From positions 1 to 12,296 of the forward strand of contig JANWZU010000029.1 of NCBI GenBank assembly GCA_025054795.1: 12,296 bases of DNA. The letters are read 5' to 3'. Of the stretch, positions 1 through 5,348 are shown one piece after another. Positions within the stretch are counted from its first letter, which is position 1. Every line of letters begins with the position of its first letter. The notes below the pieces were generated by a model that was given only the letters and a program-made list of their open reading frames with translations, was not told where the DNA came from and did no database searches. Origin of the DNA: Candidatus Caldarchaeum sp. (GTDB lineage Archaea; Thermoproteota; Nitrososphaeria_A; Caldarchaeales; Caldarchaeaceae). The position numbers and the translations under genes were made by a program.

Positions 1-419
1 CTGTTGTGGCCTATGTATATTATGGTTTTCTTAGCCGCCTCGTCCCAGATGCAGAAGTTCTTAGGCTGGGCAAAAGTAGCTATCTCCATCACCGCCAGCT
101 GGTTTATCTCGGGTATGTGTTCGAAAAAGCTGTCAAACCGCATCTCCAAAGGGTCTGTGCCGTATAGGAAATACTTGAAATGCTCCCTGATGCTTTCATA
201 GCTGTATTTGTCCACAGCGGCTAGGTAGCCCCTGTAGGCATCGATTGTGAGCAGGTTCCTGAAAACCTCGGCGAAATCCTCCTCCTTTACTGAATCTATC
301 GATTCTTCGGAGAACAGAGACCCAAGATGCTTCTTCCTAGCCTCGTATTCGTCGAAAGTCCGGCGTGCATCAGGAGTCTCCACAAACTTGATGAAATCTG
401 TCGTCAATATCTCAATCAT
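1..419 (-). CDS. Hypothetical protein, C-terminal part beyond the window (possible McrB/nuclease-associated region)
   Basis: An open frame of 139 codons runs from an ATG at 419 off the left edge without a stop. The start fits because the TGA of the upstream zinc-ribbon gene overlaps it as ATGA, with GGAG just upstream on the minus strand. The protein is acidic and helix-rich with no obvious signal peptide or membrane segment. Around residues 112-137 it reads like MEIATFAQPKNFCIWD followed by a short basic stretch and IYIG. This recalls the 'ILHF..P..F.IWN....AL..LG' stretch found in some McrB-type restriction proteins and related families; that resemblance is from memory and weak. The catalytic or ATPase part, if any, lies outside the window. 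I do not assign a function. Last visible gene of the 2089-to-1 cluster. Confidence 0.75.
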   Translation of the reverse strand, partial: MIEILTTDFIKFVETPDARRTFDEYEARKKHLGSLFSEESIDSVKEEDFAEVFRNLLTIDAYRGYLAAVDKYSYESIREHFKYFLYGTDPLEMRFDSFFEHIPEINQLAVMEIATFAQPKNFCIWDEAAKKTIIYIGHN

Positions 420-577
420 TCCTGCTCCATGCCTCGATGCCAGTAAGGGATTCCCCCGCCGCCCAGCTTTCCCTGCTCTTCTACCGGAAGGCGGGCCCAG
501 CAGTGCATGCAGCGCTTTTTCCTAACTGTCTTCCTACCGCATGCCGGACATGTCACGAATATGTTTTCATCGCTCAT
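416..577 (-). CDS. 53-aa zinc-ribbon protein
   Basis: A short gene of 53 codons plus stop, found by reading the gap between two longer genes. Four cysteines form two CxxC knuckles: C10-P-A-C13 and C23-M-H-C26, separated by a basic loop (RKTVRKK). This is the pattern of a single zinc ribbon. A Gly-rich stretch and an acidic end follow. The ATG at 577 sits 5 nt after the TGA of the upstream gene and is preceded by GGTGAT, a good archaeal Shine-Dalgarno. Its own TGA (416-418) overlaps the ATG of the next gene as ATGA, so the two are probably translationally coupled. Small zinc ribbons of this sort often bind nucleic acid or act as protein adaptors; which applies here cannot be told. Family not recognised. 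Confidence 0.82.
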   Translation of the reverse strand: MSDENIFVTCPACGRKTVRKKRCMHCWARLPVEEQGKLGGGGIPYWHRGMEQE

Positions 578-582
578 TTCAA

Positions 583-942
583 TCACCATCCATAGGTCTC
601 TTCAAGGCCTCTGCGGTATTCCTCCAGCTCGTGGTCGTCTTTGATGTATTTTGTCCTCGCAACGTGGAGCGCCTTCTCCTTGAGCTTCCTGCCGTCAGAA
701 TAAACAGCCTCAAGACATTCCTCACCAACTTGTCTATCCTTCTCCTCGACCTCGACCTCTACCATCAATCCAGCCCCCTCCTCAGCGCTTAACAGCCGTC
801 CAAACTGTAAATCGTCCCACCTCCTCTCGACTACCCTAAACACAACCTTCCTTTTACTCAGCTCCTGTTTAAGAAGCTCAACGATGGCTTCGCCCAGCGC
901 CAAGTCACCAGTCCAAGTCGTCGAATAAAGTACCACCGCCAT
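583..942 (-). CDS. Hypothetical charged protein, 119 aa
   Basis: I do not recognise this protein. It is predicted soluble, with many Glu, Lys and Arg residues and no cysteine pair, signal peptide or membrane segment other than one Cys near residue 77. The N-terminal half (MAVVLYST, then an amphipathic stretch rich in Leu and Glu) could be a beta strand plus helix; the C-terminal third looks helical. The ATG at 942 lies 38 nt inside the end of the upstream membrane-protein gene, an unusually long overlap for this window. A TATA-like AATATTATA centred about 23 nt upstream (961-969) would make this ATG a leaderless start, which supports it; otherwise a later start cannot be ruled out. Its TGA lies 5 nt before the zinc-ribbon gene. 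Confidence 0.72.
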   Translation of the reverse strand: MAVVLYSTTWTGDLALGEAIVELLKQELSKRKVVFRVVERRWDDLQFGRLLSAEEGAGLMVEVEVEEKDRQVGEECLEAVYSDGRKLKEKALHVARTKYIKDDHELEEYRRGLEETYGW

Positions 943-1807
943 GTTTGAAGTAATTGCTCCGTATAATATTTCCTTGTCCCTTAAACAACCGAGAACCGAG
1001 AAGAGGGTAGGTTTTTAAAAACACTAAGACAACCCAAGTCGCCAAAATATGGCGCAGCTCGAAACCCGAAAAGACCTCTATCCTAAAGAAGTCCAAAGCG
1101 GTAGGCGGCCTTAGGCTCATGTCGACCAGCTCCCCCCAAGTCTTTGAGACCGGTATCTCATACCTCACCGCCGTGCCTAGGCTTGGACTGTATATGCTGC
1201 GCTTAGTCAAAACGCCTCGAGTCCTCTCCTCTATGATAAACCCTTCAACCACCCCTCCTCTGCCTGTCAAAAAAACCTTATCGACAACCGTTGACTCGAC
1301 CTCTGTGAGCTGGATCTTCTCCTCCACCACCGAGCCTGCTGAGACGACCTTGACCGTAGCCAACGAATTCCGCCCCCATCCATAGCCAACCGAGAAAGAC
1401 TGCGGAACCATCTGAAGCGGCGGGTCGTAGCTTATCTCGTAGACCGTCCCATCCCCCTTATCTATTATTGTTGACCTAACCAGCATATTGTCTCCGGTTA
1501 GATAGTCTTTGTGTAGATGGGTTGGGTTGGTGGTGACCATCCTGTAGCAGAGAATCTTCTCGCAGTAGTTGATCGATTCGAGCCAGACCTTCTCCTCATA
1601 GGAGTGAGTAGCCAGACCAGAGGAGCCTCCTATGTAGACGTTGTATATCCACTGAGATTCCAGTCCGACTTCTGGCCTTGCGGAGATCGTGTAGAGAAAA
1701 ACGTTCACAGCCAGAAAAACAGTCAGCAAAAACAGGGAAATAGTTAAAACTTTTCCACCCAAGCGGCCGCCGAAACCGCTAAACCCTTTGGAGACAGCGT
1801 CGGACAT
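905..1807 (-). CDS. Membrane-anchored protein with extracytoplasmic domain, unknown function
   Basis: The family is not recognised. Visible parts in order: a short Gly-rich cytoplasmic start (1-18); a strong hydrophobic helix at about 20-42 with Lys and Arg before it, so the N terminus is probably inside; and a long beta-rich region (45-250) with many Tyr, Ser and Thr that would lie outside the cell. A cysteine pair, C82 and C87, sits in that region and could form a disulfide. A second, shorter hydrophobic stretch at about 253-270 is followed by Lys and Arg, so the tail could return to the cytoplasm. ATG at 1807 lies 24 nt after the stop of the B-box gene; only a weak GAG precedes it. The end overlaps the 119-aa gene by 38 nt. 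Likely works with the small zinc-binding proteins of the same cluster, by position only. Confidence 0.8.
   Translation of the reverse strand: MSDAVSKGFSGFGGRLGGKVLTISLFLLTVFLAVNVFLYTISARPEVGLESQWIYNVYIGGSSGLATHSYEEKVWLESINYCEKILCYRMVTTNPTHLHKDYLTGDNMLVRSTIIDKGDGTVYEISYDPPLQMVPQSFSVGYGWGRNSLATVKVVSAGSVVEEKIQLTEVESTVVDKVFLTGRGGVVEGFIIEERTRGVLTKRSIYSPSLGTAVRYEIPVSKTWGELVDMSLRPPTALDFFRIEVFSGFELRHILATWVVLVFLKTYPLLGSRLFKGQGNIIRSNYFKHGGGTLFDDLDW
961..969 (-). promoter_or_regulatory. Possible internal TATA box before the 119-aa gene
   Basis: On the minus strand the sequence reads AATATTATA, centred about 23 nt upstream of the ATG at 942. This is the spacing seen at other leaderless starts in the window. 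It lies inside the coding end of the 300-aa gene, so its base composition may simply reflect Asn-Ile-Ile codons. Low confidence. Confidence 0.3.
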
Positions 1808-1831
1808 CTCAGTACACGTTTAAGACAACTA

Positions 1832-2089
1832 TCATGGAGAAGCCTCCTGAATGTCTCTCTCAAGCTTAGCGAGCAAATCCTGCGTCCTGAGGCCTTTAGC
1901 CGCAGCCTCACGAGCAAGGTCTATGGCTTTCACATAGTGCTTGGTGAACTCTAGAGAATACATCTCCATGTTGTGCTCCGGACAGAAGATCTTCGACCCT
2001 TCGAACTCTCCGCATTTCCTACAGACAGCTCGGTGGCAGTAGTAGCAAACCCCAACCGCCTCAGCCTCGTTATGGAAATAACACCGCAT
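1832..2089 (-). CDS. B-box-type zinc finger protein, 85 aa
   Basis: The first 39 residues hold a complete B-box-like zinc site: C3-x2-H6-x8-C15-x2-C18-x4-C23-x2-C26-x9-C36-x2-H39. Eight ligands are enough for two zinc ions. The remaining part (about 45-83) is predicted helical, ending in a Glu/Lys/Leu-rich stretch that could be a small coiled coil. B-box domains are protein-protein interaction modules best known from eukaryotic TRIM proteins; similar short domains occur in archaea and bacteria, often in front of membrane segments. This copy has no membrane segment of its own, but the next gene, 24 nt downstream, encodes a membrane protein. The ATG at 2089 is about 28 nt from a TATA box, which suggests that it is leaderless and the first gene of the operon. 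Confidence 0.88.
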   Translation of the reverse strand: MRCYFHNEAEAVGVCYYCHRAVCRKCGEFEGSKIFCPEHNMEMYSLEFTKHYVKAIDLAREAAAKGLRTQDLLAKLERDIQEASP

Positions 2090-2112
2090 TAGTCATACAT
2101 AACACTCCGCCG

Positions 2113-2120
2113 GATTAAAT
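2113..2120 (-). promoter_or_regulatory. TATA box for the B-box operon
   Basis: The minus strand reads ATTTAATC, centred about 27-28 nt upstream of the ATG at 2089. No Shine-Dalgarno lies between, so transcription would start at or next to the ATG. It lies in the 63-nt gap after the beta-propeller gene and would make the left cluster a separate transcription unit. Confidence 0.6.
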
Positions 2121-2152
2121 ACGTTGCGGCCTTGTGTGTAAGCCCCGCCGCC

Positions 2153-3505
2153 CTACTTTCTTTTTCTAGGCTTTCTCCTAGCCTTTCTGTTCAGAATAAA
2201 CACCATCACCACTAAAATCAGAGGCACTAGGAGGAGCAGCTCAGCTAGTAAGGAAAAAAAGGCGGGACCAGTGGCTGGCGGTTCAGCTGTGGTGACTATC
2301 GATGCAGCCGGAGATGTAGTGGAGGTCCTGTAGTCCAGTTCGCCCACCTTCTGGTAGTTGTTGTTTGCGGCGGCGTCGGTTGCGTTGACATACAACTCGA
2401 CACGTGTCACCTCGGGGGAGGGCGAGTATAGCCCTACGTAGAATCCTCTGGACTGGGTCATCTCGACGTACTTATACCCAGAAACGTAGATGCCGCTGTG
2501 TTCAACGGCCACGAGCCTGACCGAGGCGAGATCTAGGTCGGGGTCCGACACTCTAACCCTGACTTCAGCGGAGCCGTTTTGATGCCTGTTCAACGACCAG
2601 TCGGACAGCGTCGGCGGTTTTGAGTCGTGGAGAAAACCTATTTTGTTCGATGAAGAGTCGAGGAACCATATCCTTCCCCGTGAACCGGCTGCGACCGATG
2701 CAGGTGTTTGAGTCGGCATGCTTGCTTCCCTGTACCCGGCATCGTCAACAACTCCAACCACGCGGCGTGAAACGCTTGAATAAACTAGTTTGTCGTCTAG
2801 CGTGGCAGAAGACGAGACGAAAGTAGCCCTTGGAAGCGTTGTTCTCTGTACTATGGAGTTTCCTGAAACTTTCAATACGTTGTCGTTTGTCAGAACCACC
2901 CATACAGCGTTTTTAACCGCCTCAATCCTGCCCACTAAACCGTCAACCTTCACAGAAGTTGCCCGTCCATCCCTCACGGCAGCCACGGTGTCGAGGCTTG
3001 ATGAGACAACCCAAACCGTTCCACCCCATGCTGAAATGAAGCTCAGCCCGTCGGCAACGTCGACCTCTATGCTTTCGACCACAGTCAGACCCCCAGCCTC
3101 CATCTTTACAATCTTTCTCTCGGTGGGAGATGAAACGTAGACGTATTGGCCGTCGGAGGCAATCCCGCCTGCCCTAAACTCAAGAAGCTTCGCTGCAGTG
3201 TTCTTCGTCGCCAAGTCTATCACGAGAAGGCTGTTCCTAGACGATAGAAGAGCAACTGCTTTTCCGCCGGCGAAAACTGTTTTCTCCACAGGTCTAGCCG
3301 TTTCAAACTCGATGTATGACTTGACCTCCGCATTGTACAGACCTAGAACATCTCTGTTGGCGAACGAGACAGCCAGCCAAACACCCCCGTCGGAGTCTAT
3401 CCTAGACGGTGTTCCGCTGATAACAACGTCAGCCGTCTGAGGAGGCGACAGGGCGTTGACCAACGGCAGAGCCGCAGCAAGCAGAAGAACCAGAAGAACT
3501 CTCAT
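2153..3505 (-). CDS. Secreted, C-terminally anchored beta-propeller surface protein with Ig-like domain
   Basis: Residues 1-18 form a signal peptide (MR then a Leu/Ala-rich core, ending near NALS). Residues 25-293 show about seven repeats roughly 40 residues apart, each with a hydrophobic strand ending in small residues: near 42 (VWLAV), 82 (AVALLSS), 122 (VYVSS), 164 (VWVVSS), 201 (VWVVLT), 241 (VYSSV) and 279 (IWFLDSS). This fits a seven-bladed propeller of the NHL/Vgb-like kind. Residues 296-390 look like an Ig/fibronectin-type beta domain with N-glycosylation sequons at N310 and N374. A Ser/Thr/Pro linker leads to a membrane helix at about 416-438 and a very basic cytoplasmic tail. The protein should face outward on the cell surface. 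Ligand or enzymatic role unknown; the lyase activity of true Vgb is not implied. Single-gene unit with its own TATA box. Confidence 0.85.
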   Translation of the reverse strand: MRVLLVLLLAAALPLVNALSPPQTADVVISGTPSRIDSDGGVWLAVSFANRDVLGLYNAEVKSYIEFETARPVEKTVFAGGKAVALLSSRNSLLVIDLATKNTAAKLLEFRAGGIASDGQYVYVSSPTERKIVKMEAGGLTVVESIEVDVADGLSFISAWGGTVWVVSSSLDTVAAVRDGRATSVKVDGLVGRIEAVKNAVWVVLTNDNVLKVSGNSIVQRTTLPRATFVSSSATLDDKLVYSSVSRRVVGVVDDAGYREASMPTQTPASVAAGSRGRIWFLDSSSNKIGFLHDSKPPTLSDWSLNRHQNGSAEVRVRVSDPDLDLASVRLVAVEHSGIYVSGYKYVEMTQSRGFYVGLYSPSPEVTRVELYVNATDAAANNNYQKVGELDYRTSTTSPAASIVTTAEPPATGPAFFSLLAELLLLVPLILVVMVFILNRKARRKPRKRK

Positions 3506-3527
3506 CTGTTTGAGCAGGTGCGAGTCT

Positions 3528-3535
3528 CTATAAGT
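3528..3535 (-). promoter_or_regulatory. TATA box for the beta-propeller gene
   Basis: The minus strand reads ACTTATAG, centred about 26 nt upstream of the ATG at 3505. There is no Shine-Dalgarno directly before the ATG, so the transcript is probably leaderless. Confidence 0.6.
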
Positions 3536-3577
3536 GTTTTTACAACTTGGTTTTCGTCCGCTGTCCAGACAAACATG

Positions 3578-3651
3578 TGCGGCGGGCGGGATTTGAACCC
3601 GCGACTCCCAGCGTGGCAGGCTGGTGTCCTACCAGGCTAGACGACCGCCGC
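3578..3651 (-). tRNA. tRNA-Gly (anticodon GCC)
   Basis: A full cloverleaf can be drawn on the minus strand. The 7-bp acceptor stem is GCGGCGG paired with CCGCCGC; the D arm has stem GTCT/GGAC (one T-G pair) and G18-G19; the anticodon arm is CCAGC-CTGCCAC-GCTGG. Loop positions 34-36 read GCC, which decodes GGC and GGU glycine codons. The variable region is five bases and the T arm is GCGGG-TTCAAAT-CCCGC. The discriminator base is A. CCA is not encoded (the 3' flank reads CAT), so it must be added by the CCA-adding enzyme. There is no intron. It lies 51 nt downstream of the aCPSF2-type gene and has its own TATA box. Confidence 0.97.
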
Positions 3652-3675
3652 TTGATGGTTTAGTGTTTCTCGATT

Positions 3676-3683
3676 TATTTAAA
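3676..3683 (-). promoter_or_regulatory. TATA box for tRNA-Gly
   Basis: The minus strand reads TTTAAATA within an AT-rich block, centred about 28 nt upstream of the first tRNA base at 3651. This is the normal archaeal position and suggests independent transcription from the upstream ribonuclease gene. Confidence 0.72.
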
Positions 3684-3702
3684 TGATTTCGTCCACACAT
3701 GC

Positions 3703-4956
3703 TCATAACTTGTACGTTTGGCCCCTTTCCGGCGAGGTTGACTCTGCTCCAAGCTCTTTTGAAGCCCAGCTAGCCAGTAGCATGCACTGCTGAGGTTCTC
3801 CGTGTATTGTGAAGACCTTTGCGTTCGACTCGACCTTCCTCAAGTAGTCGTGGAGTTGGGCTCTGCCTGCGTGGCCTGAAAAACGGAACTGCTTGACTTG
3901 GCAGTTGGCCGGCTTCTCGGCGCCGTCCACCACCAGCACACCTCTGTTAAGCAGTATTTCGCCGGGCGTTCCCGGTATCTGGAAGCTTGCCAGAAAAATG
4001 GCTGACTTCTCGTCCTCCACCACCCTAGGTGCGTAGTACATGGCGGGCCCGCCCTTAAGCATGCCTGCCGGCGAGACTATCACACTTGGCTCGGAGAGGG
4101 CGGTTTCTCTCCCACGCCGTCCATGCACCATCCTAGTCTTCCTGCTTGCTTTTTCGAGGACGTCGACTCCGTCGATAAATTTCTTGTCGCCTAGGTAGAA
4201 TTCCATGGCCTTCTTAGCCATGCCGTCTAGCCACAGCGGATGTTTGAAGTTGTGCGCTGTAAGTATGCAGACAATCTCCTGCGCCCGGCCTACAGAGAAG
4301 GCTGGAACTAGAACGGTTCCGCCGTTCTCCACAACCTCCCTGCACGCTTTGACGAACTCCTTCTCAAGCTCCGGACGAGGCCTGTGGTCTTCATGTGCGT
4401 ATGTCGACTCGATAACCACGGCGTCGACATTTCCGATTATTGTGTCGGCGCCGTCCAGCAGCCTAGTTCTCACTGTTGTGAAGTCGCCTGTGTAGGCGAG
4501 GGTTTTGTCGCCGTTGACAACGACCTGTGCGCTTCCCGGTATGTGGCCTGCGTCGACTAGCTCTATTTCGAGGTCGCCTACTCTGAACGGTTCTCGGTAG
4601 TAAACTGTTCTTGTGTTCTGCAGCATTCTGTCCATTTCTTTCTTTTCGAAGACCAGATGCTCGCCCGAGAGTTTGATGAAGTCCTGTATCAGGAGCGTGG
4701 CGGTGTCCTTCGTCATCGAGGTGCAATAGAGTTTGGGTGCGTAGCTGATGTAGAGCATGGGCAAGGCTCCTGAGTGGTCGAGGTGGGCGTGCGTGAGTAT
4801 GGCTGCGTTTAGCTTTCTTGTCTCGACGGGCAGAGGAAACTCTGGATGGTCGTTCAGCATCACACCGTAGTCCAGCAGGACTTTAGTGTTTTTGTAAGAA
4901 ACCAGAACAGCCGACCTACCTACCTCTAGTGAGCCTCCTAGAAAACTAACCTCCAT
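3703..4956 (-). CDS. aCPSF2-type metallo-beta-lactamase/beta-CASP ribonuclease
   Basis: A member of the beta-CASP RNase family (archaeal CPSF2 / RNase J relatives), cytoplasmic enzymes that trim or cut RNA. Visible motifs: D29 (motif 1), the zinc-binding H56-A-H-L-D60-H61 (motif 2), H138 in GHIPGSA (motif 3), D158 in TGDF (motif 4), E183-S-T-Y (beta-CASP motif A), a PAFSVGRAQE block at 218-227, H362 in SGHAG (motif B) and H385 in IHGE (motif C). All metal ligands are present, so it should be active. The 417-aa length and absence of N-terminal KH domains point to aCPSF2, not the termination factor aCPSF1/FttA. In other archaea aCPSF2-type enzymes have been reported with 5'-3' exonuclease activity; whether this one acts as exo- or endonuclease cannot be told. 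A TATA-like element about 28 nt before the ATG and no Shine-Dalgarno suggest a leaderless mRNA. Confidence 0.95.
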   Translation of the reverse strand: MEVSFLGGSLEVGRSAVLVSYKNTKVLLDYGVMLNDHPEFPLPVETRKLNAAILTHAHLDHSGALPMLYISYAPKLYCTSMTKDTATLLIQDFIKLSGEHLVFEKKEMDRMLQNTRTVYYREPFRVGDLEIELVDAGHIPGSAQVVVNGDKTLAYTGDFTTVRTRLLDGADTIIGNVDAVVIESTYAHEDHRPRPELEKEFVKACREVVENGGTVLVPAFSVGRAQEIVCILTAHNFKHPLWLDGMAKKAMEFYLGDKKFIDGVDVLEKASRKTRMVHGRRGRETALSEPSVIVSPAGMLKGGPAMYYAPRVVEDEKSAIFLASFQIPGTPGEILLNRGVLVVDGAEKPANCQVKQFRFSGHAGRAQLHDYLRKVESNAKVFTIHGEPQQCMLLASWASKELGAESTSPERGQTYKL

Positions 4957-4980
4957 TGTCTACGCCTCGTCTCCTAAGCC

Positions 4981-4987
4981 TCATAAA
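4981..4987 (-). promoter_or_regulatory. TATA-like element for the beta-CASP RNase gene
   Basis: The minus strand reads TTTATGA, centred about 28 nt upstream of the ATG at 4956. It is directly preceded by a 5-bp inverted repeat, AACGG-AAAA-CCGTT on the minus strand (4986-4999), whose last base pair overlaps the element. The match to a TATA box is weaker than at the other promoters. Confidence 0.42.
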
Positions 4988-5034
4988 CGGTTTTCCGTTC
5001 TAGTTTTTCAAGTTTTAGCTGCCTTTTATGTCTA

Positions 5035-5286
5035 TTACTGGGATGCTCCGGCAACGTAGCCGCCTAAGATTCCGAGGAAGTATCCCGCCACGCCCATGGC
5101 TACGCCTAGGTCGAAGGCGGCGTCCCTCCTCAGGTAGGCTTTGAAGAAGGGCAGCGGGAACGGTTTCTCAGCGCCTCCTCCCTCGTACTGCTGAGTTTTG
5201 TAAACGTCCCAGCAGAGCCAGAACCCTCCGAAGGTAAGCCCCGCTCCCACGACGGAGATGAACAAGGCAAGAAACTCAACCACCAA
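5035..5286 (-). CDS. Small two-helix membrane protein, unknown
   Basis: The family is not recognised. The 83-aa protein has two hydrophobic segments, at about 5-27 and 57-79, joined by a loop with Gly-Gly-Gly and several aromatic, Pro and Lys/Arg residues (28-56). The second helix is Gly-rich (GVAMGVAGYFLGILGGYVAG), which allows tight helix packing. The start is TTG at 5286, directly two codons after an in-frame stop; GTG at 5283 is the only near alternative. AGGTG (5294-5298 on the minus strand) lies 7 nt upstream and decides in favour of this frame. A TATA box at 5321-5330 would place transcription start near 5300, downstream of the ATG of a competing 62-codon frame. It is followed after 78 nt by the RNase gene, which seems to have its own promoter. 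Confidence 0.68.
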   Translation of the reverse strand: MVVEFLALFISVVGAGLTFGGFWLCWDVYKTQQYEGGGAEKPFPLPFFKAYLRRDAAFDLGVAMGVAGYFLGILGGYVAGASQ

Positions 5287-5320
5287 CCGTCAGCACCTTC
5301 GGCGAACAGCTTAGACATGG

Positions 5321-5330
5321 TTTATTATAG
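5321..5330. promoter_or_regulatory. Shared TATA element between divergent genes
   Basis: The sequence TTTATTATAG on the plus strand lies about 23-24 nt before the ATG at 5349, giving a leaderless start for deoxyhypusine synthase. Read on the minus strand it is CTATAATAAA, about 39 nt before the TTG at 5286, giving a roughly 14-nt leader with AGGTG for the small membrane protein. The only sequence between the two genes is these 62 bases, so one AT-rich element may serve both directions. Confidence 0.5.
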
Positions 5331-5348
5331 GCTTATCAAGCTCTCTCC

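Noticed and set aside
4..525. Plus-strand open frames at the left edge
   Set aside because: They lie opposite the edge gene and the zinc-ribbon gene, which are supported by ATGA coupling, a ribosome site and CxxC motifs.
1011..1022. 12-bp palindrome GTTTTTAAAAAC
   Set aside because: It lies inside codons for the second hydrophobic helix of the 300-aa protein (Val-Phe-Leu-Lys), so AT-rich codons explain it, and nothing next to it would use it as a terminator.
5130..5318. 62-codon minus-strand frame with an ATG at 5318, overlapping the small membrane protein gene
   Set aside because: The TATA element is only about 8 nt upstream of this ATG, too close for it to be in the transcript; the product is low-complexity Ser/Arg-rich, while the alternative frame has a ribosome site and two clear membrane helices.
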